Shown piece by piece: positions 1-5,861 of a stretch of 7,157 nucleotides of DNA (position 1 is its first letter; the number at the start of each line of letters is the position of its first letter). Below the pieces are notes generated by a model. It had not been told where the DNA came from and ran no database searches. It saw nothing but the letters and a program-made list of their open reading frames with translations. The stretch is taken from the NCBI GenBank assembly GCA_020201415.1, contig JAIVGW010000266.1, positions 1 to 7,157 on the forward strand, in the 5' to 3' direction. The stretch comes from Lentisphaerota bacterium (GTDB lineage: Bacteria > Verrucomicrobiota > Kiritimatiellia > JAAZAB01). Made by a program: the position numbers and the translations under genes.

Positions 1-241
1 CCGAAAAGAAAACCGTCAAACGGTCGGCCATGATCTGTAATTGAGGATCCTTCACCACCACATCACGATCAAAGACCGCCATGCGCGCGGTCTGATCATA
101 TTGCAGACTGTGGGAAGTTATCACTGTACCGTCCGCGGGCAACTCTTCTTCCACGATCCCGGCCGGTGGTTCCGCCATCAGGGAACCGGCCAACAGCGAC
201 AGCACCAGTCCTGTCGCCCGAAATTTAAAAATCTTTGACAC
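1..241 (-). CDS. lptA: LptA/OstA-like periplasmic LPS-transport protein, N-terminal part (3' end outside window)
   Basis: Eighty codons of a leftward gene that runs off the left edge. The GTG start is chosen because it directly begins a signal peptide (SKIFKF, then a hydrophobic stretch to about residue 22, ending SLMAEP), and purine-rich Shine-Dalgarno-like sequences lie just upstream. After the signal peptide the segment has the OstA/LptA beta-jellyroll pattern: a strand naming a state of the molecule (TVITSHSLQYDQ), then ARMAVFDRDVVVKDPQLQIMA and DRLTVFF, the repeated 'added or removed layer' strands of this fold. In the family, LptA forms the periplasmic filament that passes LPS from LptC to the outer-membrane LptD. 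The position 50 nt after an LptC-like gene and downstream of Kdo genes supports this. The C-terminal part is missing, so LptA cannot be separated from a generic OstA-like protein. Confidence 0.65.
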   Translation of the reverse strand, partial: MSKIFKFRATGLVLSLLAGSLMAEPPAGIVEEELPADGTVITSHSLQYDQTARMAVFDRDVVVKDPQLQIMADRLTVFFS

Positions 242-257
242 AAATTCACCGCCTTCC
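242..257 (-). promoter_or_regulatory. Ribosome binding site supporting the GTG start of the lptA-like gene
   Basis: On the minus strand GGAAGG (257-252) and a closer GGTGA (250-246) precede the GTG at 241. The closer one leaves a 4-nt spacer. No ATG in this frame lies nearby, so this site decides the start. Confidence 0.45.
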
Positions 258-291
258 GGTTGTACCGCCAATCCCGCAGTCAATTTCTATC

Positions 292-741
292 TTATTCCAC
301 GGTATTTTTCAAGAAAACTCTGGTTTGCCGGTTGATTTGAAAACATCCGTCATCCGCATTCCAGGAAAACCCCTCGCCTGTCAGAATCACTTCACTCCGG
401 ACGATGGTGACCGTAGATGTGGAATTGGCCGCGCTCCGGGTGCGGTCGAAGAGGCATTCCGGCGCCATGACTTCCGTCACCGGCTTGCCTTCCTCATACA
501 ACACCATCTTCAAGTTGGTGATACGGATCAACCCGTCCGCCTGCAGTAGAGCTTCATCCCCCATAACTTCCATGGTCAGGCGCCCCTGCTGATCGTACTC
601 CGGATAACGGAATCCCTTGAGGAGCTGCGGCGGATTATCCGCGTTTGCCCCGCCACTCCACCCGGCGGCCAGCAGCAGCACAACGACCAGGCGCCGGCCG
701 ATCTGTGCCGAGGCAGCGGAAAACACTTTATATTTAACCAT
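292..741 (-). CDS. lptC: LptC-like LPS-export protein (exported, 149 aa)
   Basis: The protein starts at ATG with GGGTGAGCA just upstream. Residues 16-34 (RRLVVVLLLAAGWSGGANA) form a positively charged, hydrophobic signal peptide or N-terminal anchor. The rest is beta-rich and follows the LptC plan: a phrase of the type 'pxYDxxGRLTMEVMGDEA' at about 47-64, a strand with ITNLKMVLYEEGK at about 74-86, then VMAPECLFDR, a REVxLTGEGFSW-like strand near 115-127, and a closing ...INRQTRVFLKN. In the family, LptC takes LPS from the LptBFG transporter and hands it to LptA. Assignment rests on this pattern plus the position between kdsA and an LptA-like gene, because LptC proteins diverge strongly in sequence. 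It could instead be another OstA-fold protein of the same pathway. At 149 residues it is somewhat shorter than the E. coli protein (about 190). Confidence 0.55.
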   Translation of the reverse strand: MVKYKVFSAASAQIGRRLVVVLLLAAGWSGGANADNPPQLLKGFRYPEYDQQGRLTMEVMGDEALLQADGLIRITNLKMVLYEEGKPVTEVMAPECLFDRTRSAANSTSTVTIVRSEVILTGEGFSWNADDGCFQINRQTRVFLKNTVE

Positions 742-789
742 TGCTCACCCATCTCCCGCCCCGTCCGCTGCGGGTTGGACTTCTGCGTT

Positions 790-1611
790 TCAAATCTCGC
801 TGATTATCTTATCAATTGCCCGTAATTTTCGCCAGAGCAATTTGAGCCGGGACAAAGGCAGCATGGTGGCGGCATCGGACAGGGCGCGGGTGGGCGCCGG
901 ATGCGTCTCAATGAATACCGCATCACAGCCGACCGCCACGGCGCCTTGCGCCAGAGGACCCGCCCAGCGGGCGTCACCGCCGCTTTTATCTCCGGCCTTG
1001 CCCGGCAATTGGACGCTATGCGTGGCATCAAACACCACCGGATAACCCAGCTCCCGCATGACCAGCAAACTGCGCATGTCGGCCACCAGGTTGTTATATC
1101 CCATGGTCGTACCGCGTTCAGTCAAAAGGATGCGACGGTTGCCGGTGCTTTCCAGCTTGGCCACCACCTGGGCCATGTCCCAGGGCGCCAGAAACTGGGC
1201 CTTTTTGATATTCACCGGTTTGCCGGAATGGCCCAGGGCCAGAATCAGATCGGTCTGCCGGCAAAGGAAGGCCGGACATTGCAACACATCCGCCACCTGT
1301 GCCACCAGCGGCACATCCGTATCATTATGCACATCCGTCATCACCGGCAATCCAAAGCGCTCCTTGACCTCGCGCAAAATCTCCAGCCCGCGCACCAGTC
1401 CCGGCCCGCGGAACGACTGGTGCGAGGAACGATTGGCCTTGTCGTACGAAGCCTTGAAAATCAGCGGTATCCGTTCTGACTGCGCCAGCCGCGCCAACCG
1501 GCCGGCCGTCTGCAAACACTGTTGGCGGCCTTCGATGACACAGGGACCGGCTATCAACACCAGCGGATGATGCCCCCCCACCGGCAAACCGGCTATACGC
1601 ACCGTACGCAT
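790..1611 (-). CDS. kdsA: 3-deoxy-D-manno-octulosonate-8-phosphate synthase (KdsA), metal-dependent type
   Basis: Cytoplasmic enzyme that condenses phosphoenolpyruvate with arabinose 5-phosphate to give Kdo 8-phosphate, the committed step to the LPS inner-core sugar Kdo. The 273 residues match the family's full length. Visible motifs in TIM-barrel order are LIAGPCVIE (19-27), FKASYDKANRSS (52-63), PVMTDVHN (89-96), CPAFLCRQTDL (112-122), KKAQFLAPWD (136-145), LTERGTTMGYNNLV (163-176), FDATHSVQLPG (194-204), DKSGG and FIETHP (233-238). C24, H198, E235 and D246 sit at the four metal-ligand positions known from the Aquifex enzyme. Metal-independent enzymes such as that of E. coli have Asn where C24 is, so this copy belongs to the metal-requiring class. 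The ATG abuts the kdsB stop codon and GGGGAGGG lies just upstream inside kdsB, which suggests coupled translation. Confidence 0.96.
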   Translation of the reverse strand: MRTVRIAGLPVGGHHPLVLIAGPCVIEGRQQCLQTAGRLARLAQSERIPLIFKASYDKANRSSHQSFRGPGLVRGLEILREVKERFGLPVMTDVHNDTDVPLVAQVADVLQCPAFLCRQTDLILALGHSGKPVNIKKAQFLAPWDMAQVVAKLESTGNRRILLTERGTTMGYNNLVADMRSLLVMRELGYPVVFDATHSVQLPGKAGDKSGGDARWAGPLAQGAVAVGCDAVFIETHPAPTRALSDAATMLPLSRLKLLWRKLRAIDKIISEI

Positions 1612-2364
1612 TTAACCCTCCCCCGCCGCCGTCCGGAGGCGTAATGCATGTTCCACCATTGGCACGTCTTCCGGCGTGTCCACCCCCAGCGCCGCGTAAT
1701 GCGTGCGCAGCACACCGATGCTGCCGCCGATATGCAAAGCGCGCAACTGTTCCAGGCATTCCGCCTGTTCCAGCAAACATGGCGGCTCGCGCACCAGGCG
1801 TTCCAAAAATGGGCGCCGATACAGATAAATACCAATGTGCCGCCAATACAACGGCTCGTCAAATTGACGCCCGGCATCCCGCACGGCGGGAATCGGCTGC
1901 CGGGAAAAATACAAGGCGCGGCCATCACCGCGCATGACCACCTTGCAGATGGAAGGCTTGGCAGCCTCAGCCGGATCCGGCAACGGCGCGGCGGCAGTCA
2001 CCATGTCCCATCCCGTACGCCGCGCCATGGCCACCAGCTGATCGATCAGTTCCGGCTCGATCAGGGGTTCGTCCCCCTGGATGTTGACCACCAGATCAGC
2101 CGGCCGGGCCGCCAGCGCTTCCGCCACCCGATCCGTTCCGGAGGGATGCCCGGAATCCGTCAGGACCGCCTGCCCGCCGAAACCGGCAACAGCCGCTGCT
2201 ATGCGCCGGTCATCCGTGGCCACCAGTAGATCATCCAGGCTCGCGGCCCGCCGACAGCCTTCATAGACCCACTGCACCAGCGGCTTGCCGCAAATTTCCA
2301 ACAGGGCTTTGCCCGGCAGGCGCGAAGAACTCCAACGCGCCGGAATTACACCCACTGTCCGCAC
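1612..2364 (-). CDS. kdsB: 3-deoxy-manno-octulosonate cytidylyltransferase (CMP-Kdo synthetase)
   Basis: Activates Kdo with CTP to CMP-Kdo, the donor used by the Kdo transferase on lipid A. From a GTG start the protein is 250 residues, the usual KdsB size. Motifs in order are IPARWSSSRLPGK (7-19, nucleotide binding), LLVATDD (46-52), HPSGTDRVAEA (73-83), VVNIQGDEPLIEP (92-104, metal and CTP site), ALYFSR (150-155), HIGIYLYRR (176-184), LEQLRAL (204-210) and GVDTPEDV (227-234). The frame is open further upstream to 2499, but that extension lies in the tail of hldA and has no KdsB similarity. GTG at 2364 is preceded by GGAAAGGAG and places the conserved 'xPARxxSSRLPGK' at residue 8, as in the family. 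The gene begins 17 nt after hldA and its TAA directly touches the kdsA ATG. Confidence 0.95.
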   Translation of the reverse strand: MRTVGVIPARWSSSRLPGKALLEICGKPLVQWVYEGCRRAASLDDLLVATDDRRIAAAVAGFGGQAVLTDSGHPSGTDRVAEALAARPADLVVNIQGDEPLIEPELIDQLVAMARRTGWDMVTAAAPLPDPAEAAKPSICKVVMRGDGRALYFSRQPIPAVRDAGRQFDEPLYWRHIGIYLYRRPFLERLVREPPCLLEQAECLEQLRALHIGGSIGVLRTHYAALGVDTPEDVPMVEHALRLRTAAGEG

Positions 2365-2377
2365 ATTACTCCTTTCC
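2365..2377 (-). promoter_or_regulatory. Ribosome binding site fixing the GTG start of kdsB
   Basis: On the minus strand GGAAAGGAG (2377-2369) is followed by a 4-nt spacer TAAT and GTG. It sits in the 17-nt gap between the hldA stop and kdsB, and it rules out the longer open reading frame into hldA. Confidence 0.75.
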
Positions 2378-2381
2378 AGGC

Positions 2382-3422
2382 TCAAGCCTGCCGCACCTGA
2401 TCCATGCCCGTCTGGCGCAAAATTTCCAGAAAATCCAGCAATTCCCGGGCCGTGCAGCCGGCAGTGCCGACCTTGCCGACCACCACGCCGGCGGCGCAAT
2501 TGGCCAGTTCGGCCGCCTCCAAATGTTCAGCTCCGGCCGCCAGCGCCAGCAGCAGCGTGGCGATGACCGTATCGCCGGCGCCGCTGACATCAAAAACCTC
2601 CCGCGCCACAGTGGGAATATGCCGCGGCGCGCGATGACGGTCCAGCAGCAGCAGACCCTGGCCGCCCAAAGTGATCACCAAAAAGAGCGGCTGCCACTGC
2701 TCCATCAGAATTTCCGCCACGCGCAACAGGGGTCGATCCTCCAGCGGCTGGGGCTCGGGCGCGCGCTCCGGCAGGCGCGCCATCAAAAAGGCTTCGCGCC
2801 GGTTGGGGGTGGCCACAGTGATCCCCTCCACCCGCAGTTCCGCATTATCCTTGGGATCCAGCGCAATCGGCACACCGCGCTGCCGTGCGGCGCGCAAGAG
2901 GGCATCGACCAGCGCCTGATCCACGGCGCCCTTGGAATAATCCTCCAGAATCACCCCATCCACTTCCGCCACCAGGGAGGTGGCCAGCCGGTGAAAACGC
3001 CGGAGACTGCGCTCGTCCAGTGCAAAACGATCTTCCCAATCGATACGCACCACCTGCTGGCGTTCGGCCAGCACCCGTGTTTTCAAGGTCGTGCGCCAGG
3101 CGCCGGTCTGCAACACTCCCCGGGTATCTACATCCGCTTCGCGCAGCACTTCCAGCAGTCGGCGCCCGGCATCATCCCGGCCCAGCACACCGCCCAGCAC
3201 CGCCCGGCCACCGAGCGTCTGGACATTGCGCGCCACATTGGCGGCCCCGCCCGGCACATTGCGCTCGCGATCCACGCGCACCACCGGCACCGGCGCCTCC
3301 GGGGAAATCCGGTTGACGGAACCGTAGATGTAACGATCCAGCATGAGATCGCCCACTACCAGGATGCGCCGGCGCGCAAAGCGCCGCATCAAGCGACTGG
3401 CCCACTGTATGCGATTTTTCAA
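2382..3422 (-). CDS. hldA: D-glycero-beta-D-manno-heptose-7-phosphate kinase (stand-alone RfaE1/HldA, PfkB family)
   Basis: Phosphorylates D-glycero-D-manno-heptose 7-phosphate at C1, a step towards ADP-heptose for the LPS inner core. The 346 residues cover the kinase half of HldE only; there is no C-terminal cytidylyltransferase-like (HldC) domain. Motifs are ILVVGDLMLDRYIYG (20-34), RISPEAPVPVV (38-48), VPGGAANVARN (56-66, sugar binding), LEDYSKG (159-165), ALDPK (187-191), TPNRREA (205-211), VITLGGQGLL (249-258) and the PfkB signature DVSGAGDT (278-285), with D284 as the expected catalytic base. Family members usually have Thr where this one has Ser (DVSGAGD), a mild change. I place the start at TTG (3422) because GGAGGG lies 4 nt upstream; an ATG at 3389 has no such site. 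Flanking kdsB, kdsA and the export genes support the LPS role. Confidence 0.92.
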   Translation of the reverse strand: MKNRIQWASRLMRRFARRRILVVGDLMLDRYIYGSVNRISPEAPVPVVRVDRERNVPGGAANVARNVQTLGGRAVLGGVLGRDDAGRRLLEVLREADVDTRGVLQTGAWRTTLKTRVLAERQQVVRIDWEDRFALDERSLRRFHRLATSLVAEVDGVILEDYSKGAVDQALVDALLRAARQRGVPIALDPKDNAELRVEGITVATPNRREAFLMARLPERAPEPQPLEDRPLLRVAEILMEQWQPLFLVITLGGQGLLLLDRHRAPRHIPTVAREVFDVSGAGDTVIATLLLALAAGAEHLEAAELANCAAGVVVGKVGTAGCTARELLDFLEILRQTGMDQVRQA

Positions 3423-3432
3423 TCATCCCTCC
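3423..3432 (-). promoter_or_regulatory. Ribosome binding site supporting a TTG start for hldA
   Basis: GGAGGG (3432-3427, minus strand), then ATGA and TTG. The ATG inside the spacer is in another frame and directly touches the GGAGGG, too close to serve as its start. The TTG in the kinase frame is correctly spaced. Confidence 0.6.
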
Positions 3433-3468
3433 ATCAACTTCGTCCGCGGCCGGCGCGGCCCGGCCGGC

Positions 3469-4296
3469 TCATTCAGCCCGGTTCGCCATGACCCAGTTGT
3501 CGTCGCCGGGCCCTTCCACGCTTTGCAACACCACCTGGATTGTGCCCAGCGATATCCCGGCACGGGCTTTGGTGCACAGACGGCGGGCATCATCCGAAAG
3601 CCACACATTAACCTTCGCCACCCTCACAAAAAAACCCTTGAATTTCGCCTCAGGATCCAGGCGCAGACTGCGCACTTTTCCAAAAGCCGGCAATTCGATA
3701 TTCTCATATTTTCGGGTGTTGACCTCCAGATCATAAACTTTTTCATCGGCCATGACCTGGAATTCATAATGCTTGCCGGGTTCCCAGGGCTGCGAACGCA
3801 TAAAGAACATGAAGCTCAGCAGATCGCGGGTGTCGGACGATATCTCAAAAAAACGCTCACTATCCTCGCGCAACAGGTGCTTCCAATGCGCCTGGCCGGC
3901 GACATGGTCGAACGTGGTGATTTCATGCAGCCGGTAACGCCCCTCACTTAAACGCTTGGTAAAAGAAAGCGGTAAAAATGTTTGCGCGTCAACAATGCTT
4001 TCCAGAAAATCATCCACCGGATAAATCCGGTCCATGAAGGAAACGGTGCGGGCCGTGACCCGGATCGCCAGCAAGTCGCGATCCGGATCATCCACCCATT
4101 CGCTCCAGACCACCGCCTCGCCCACCCGTAATATACCCCATTGTACGGAATAAACCAGGCGCTCGCCTACGGAAAACCACAGCGCGGGGCGTTCCCGTGG
4201 CGCCGGATCAATCTCATCCGGGCGGGCGGAACAGATACGTCCTCCGACCAGCAAGAGGCCCGCCAGAATCCACCAGTACCGCATATACAACTGCAT
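3469..4296 (-). CDS. Exported DUF3108-domain protein, function unknown
   Basis: A 275-residue protein. Residues 6-24 (RYWWILAGLLLVGG, ending ICSA) form a signal peptide; the Cys at 22 is not in a good lipobox, so a lipoprotein is unlikely. The mature part fits the DUF3108 pattern: FSVGERLVYSVQWG followed by RVGEA (41-61), DAQTFLPLSFTKRLSEGRY (103-121), a 'DLLSFMFFMRSQPWEPGKHY' stretch around 158-177, and FKGFFVRVAKVNVWLSDDARRL running to GTIQVVL (219-257). Such proteins are predicted all-beta and periplasmic or outer-membrane associated, but no biochemical role is established that I can name. The gene lies 37 nt after proC and 46 nt before hldA, at the head of the heptose/Kdo/export genes, so an envelope role is reasonable inference. 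The start ATG has GGAG about 10 nt upstream; a second ATG 12 nt inside is an alternative. Confidence 0.8.
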   Translation of the reverse strand: MQLYMRYWWILAGLLLVGGRICSARPDEIDPAPRERPALWFSVGERLVYSVQWGILRVGEAVVWSEWVDDPDRDLLAIRVTARTVSFMDRIYPVDDFLESIVDAQTFLPLSFTKRLSEGRYRLHEITTFDHVAGQAHWKHLLREDSERFFEISSDTRDLLSFMFFMRSQPWEPGKHYEFQVMADEKVYDLEVNTRKYENIELPAFGKVRSLRLDPEAKFKGFFVRVAKVNVWLSDDARRLCTKARAGISLGTIQVVLQSVEGPGDDNWVMANRAE

Positions 4297-4333
4297 GACA
4301 CTTGTTCTCCGTCAAAGATTCAACCAGACCGGA

Positions 4334-5140
4334 TCAACCGGACAGCTCTCCGGCGCGCCGGCAGGCGGCGGCCAGGCCGTCCGATACAATATCCGACAGT
4401 CCCCGTTCTTCAAACACCCTCAGCGCCGCTTCCGTGGTCCCGCCTTTTGAGGTAACGCGCCGCCGCAATTCTTGAGGCGCAGCCCCCGTTTCACGCAGCA
4501 GGCATCCGGCGCCGTGTACGGTGGCGGCCGCCAGACGGGCGGCCGTCTCCCGCGTCAAACCCAGTTCCGCGCCGGCCCGCGCCATGGCTTCGGCCAGGTA
4601 GAACACATAGGCCGGCCCACTGCCGCTCAAGGCCGTGACGGCGTCCATGCAATCCTCGGACATCTCCAGCGTCATTCCCACGGCCTCGAACAAACACCGG
4701 GCGGTTTCGGCGTCTTTCACCCGGGCGGCAGCATTGCGGCAGTAAACCGTCGCACCGGCGCCCACCAGAGCCGGCATGTTGGGCATGGCGCGAACCAGAC
4801 GGATTCCACCGCCCAGACTTCTTTCCAGCACGGCCAGAGTGACGCCGGCGGCAATGCTGATCACCAGTTGGTCAGCCTTCAAACAGGGCCGCAATTCGGC
4901 CAGTACCGGCGCCAGGGCCTGCGGTTTGACCGCCAGCACGATGACTTCGGCGCCGTTGAGCGCATCGGCATTGTCGGCATACGCGGCCACTCCGTAAGCC
5001 TGCGACATCAACTCCCGGCGCTCGGCGGCCACATCGGCCACCGCCAGGTCCGAGGCGCGACTGACAGCGGATGACAACAGACCGCGCACCAGGGCCTCCG
5101 CCATGTTGCCCGCGCCGATAAATACCAGGCGTTTGTTCAT
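4334..5140 (-). CDS. proC: Pyrroline-5-carboxylate reductase
   Basis: Last step of proline synthesis: NAD(P)H-dependent reduction of pyrroline-5-carboxylate to L-proline in the cytoplasm. At 268 residues it is full length. The N-terminal Rossmann fold shows FIGAGNMAEALVRG (7-20), LAVKPQ (69-74) and VISIAAGV (93-100). VRAMPNMPALVGAG (116-129) follows. The C-terminal all-helical dimer domain carries DAVTALSGSGPAYVF (166-180), with the conserved substrate-binding Ser/Gly loop, and VTSKGGTTEAAL (229-240). The ATG overlaps the yggS stop as ATGA and has GGAGGGG 4-5 nt upstream, so the two genes are almost certainly translated from one message. A yggS-proC pairing is common across bacteria. Nothing in the sequence looks damaged. 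Confidence 0.96.
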   Translation of the reverse strand: MNKRLVFIGAGNMAEALVRGLLSSAVSRASDLAVADVAAERRELMSQAYGVAAYADNADALNGAEVIVLAVKPQALAPVLAELRPCLKADQLVISIAAGVTLAVLERSLGGGIRLVRAMPNMPALVGAGATVYCRNAAARVKDAETARCLFEAVGMTLEMSEDCMDAVTALSGSGPAYVFYLAEAMARAGAELGLTRETAARLAAATVHGAGCLLRETGAAPQELRRRVTSKGGTTEAALRVFEERGLSDIVSDGLAAACRRAGELSG

Positions 5141-5751
5141 TGATCCCCTCCATCCGTTTCGCCGCCCTGCGGGAGGCGGGCGGGTTTCCAGGAATCGCGC
5201 CGGCCGAACAGCACTGTCCCCAGCCGGATCCAGGTGGCGCCCTCCTCCACCGACACTGGCGGAATGGCCATCAGGCCGACAACATCCAGACGGCGCAAAT
5301 GCGCGGTCTCCCGTAAAACACCGGCCACCTGATCCGGCGGCAGCCCGAATTTACTGGCTTCCCCGGCCACATTGACCTCCAGACAAACCGGCAGCCGGCG
5401 ACCGGCCTGATCCGCCGCCACATCCAGCGCCAACAGCAGTTTCAGTGAGTCCACGGAATGGATCATCTCAAAGAGGGCCAGCGCCGGACGGACTTTGTTG
5501 GTTTGCAGATGGCCGACCAGGTGCCAGACGGCCTGTCCCGGACACAGTGGTATTTTCTGGCGCGCCTCCTGCACCCTGTTCTCACCGAAAACCGTCACGC
5601 CCAATTCGCAGGCCGCGCGCACATTCGCCGGACCATGTGTCTTGCTGACCGCCACCATGCGCACCCCAGCCGGATCCCGGCCCACCCGCTCACAAGCCCG
5701 CGCCATGCGTGCGACCACCGCCTGCAGCCGTTCCGCCATTCCAGACACCAT
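5137..5751 (-). CDS. yggS: YggS/PLPBP-family pyridoxal-phosphate-binding protein with internal deletion
   Basis: Family members bind PLP without known catalytic activity and influence vitamin B6 and amino-acid homeostasis. Conserved parts, from ATG 5751, are VAVSKT with the PLP-binding lysine K37, FGENRVQEA (55-63), WHLVGHLQTNK (76-86), IHSVDS (97-102), LEVNVAGEASKFGL (124-137) and VVGLMAIPP (157-165). Residue 166 then jumps to VSVEEGATWIRLGTVLFG (166-183), which in homologues is preceded by about 45 residues ending in an SMGMS motif that holds the PLP phosphate. That stretch is absent and the frame is kept, so the protein is 204 residues instead of about 230-250. It may be misfolded, altered in PLP binding, or an assembly artefact. 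Start choice is uncertain: ATG at 5769, 5751 or 5739 are all possible, and a TTG at 5793 is least likely. The gene heads the leftward block and its stop overlaps proC. Confidence 0.85.
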   Translation of the reverse strand: MVSGMAERLQAVVARMARACERVGRDPAGVRMVAVSKTHGPANVRAACELGVTVFGENRVQEARQKIPLCPGQAVWHLVGHLQTNKVRPALALFEMIHSVDSLKLLLALDVAADQAGRRLPVCLEVNVAGEASKFGLPPDQVAGVLRETAHLRRLDVVGLMAIPPVSVEEGATWIRLGTVLFGRRDSWKPARLPQGGETDGGDQ

Positions 5752-5861
5752 CAAACCGCCCCCCAGCATAATCAGGTTGCTTTTTCCCGGCAATACTGCT
5801 AATCACCGGATGCCCTCATATCGAAAGTGCCGCATGCTAACACATAACCATCATATACACC
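5752..5861. promoter_or_regulatory. Divergent intergenic region between yggS and the RluA-family gene
   Basis: This 110-bp stretch is the only space where both divergent genes can have promoters, and the only substantial gap in the window. It is more AT-rich than its surroundings, especially 5820-5861. On the plus strand TCGAAA (5821-5826) and CATAAC (5843-5848), 16 nt apart, give a weak sigma70-like match in front of the pseudouridine synthase gene. No clear Shine-Dalgarno precedes that ATG. I see no operator palindrome. Confidence 0.4.
5765..5793 (-). promoter_or_regulatory. Possible sigma70-like promoter for the yggS-to-lptA block
   Basis: On the minus strand TTGCCG (5793-5788) and TATGCT (5770-5765) are separated by exactly 17 nt. 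Each matches the -35 or -10 consensus at four of six bases. A start point 6-8 nt downstream would leave only a very short leader before ATG 5751, or about 18 nt before ATG 5739. A match of this quality can occur by chance, so it is a candidate only. Confidence 0.3.

Noticed and set aside
742..789. GC-rich inverted bases (CCGCAGCGG, CCCGC/GCGGG) after kdsA as a terminator
   Set aside because: No stable stem followed by a T-run on the minus strand. The gap is only 48 bp and carries the lptC ribosome binding site.
901..1479. Rightward open frame of 192 codons opposite kdsA
   Set aside because: Antisense shadow of kdsA, His/Gln/Arg-rich, with no domain or convincing ribosome binding site.
2365..2499. 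Longer kdsB with a start at 2499 inside hldA
   Set aside because: The extra 45 residues are Arg/Gly-rich, overlap the hldA C-terminus in another frame and have no KdsB counterpart. The GTG at 2364 has a strong Shine-Dalgarno and gives the normal length.
2523..3491. Rightward open frame of 322 codons opposite hldA
   Set aside because: It lies antisense to a kinase gene with every family motif, has low-complexity Gln/His/Arg-rich translation, and shows no recognisable domain. Long antisense frames are expected in GC-rich coding DNA.
4321..4345. Short direct repeat ACCGGATCAACCGGA near the proC stop
   Set aside because: Two 6-nt copies only, in GC-rich sequence, with no further copies in the 37-bp gap and no hairpin or T-run.
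5752..5793. yggS start at TTG 5793
   Set aside because: It adds 14 residues not seen in the family and overlaps the best promoter candidate. In-frame ATGs lie downstream.
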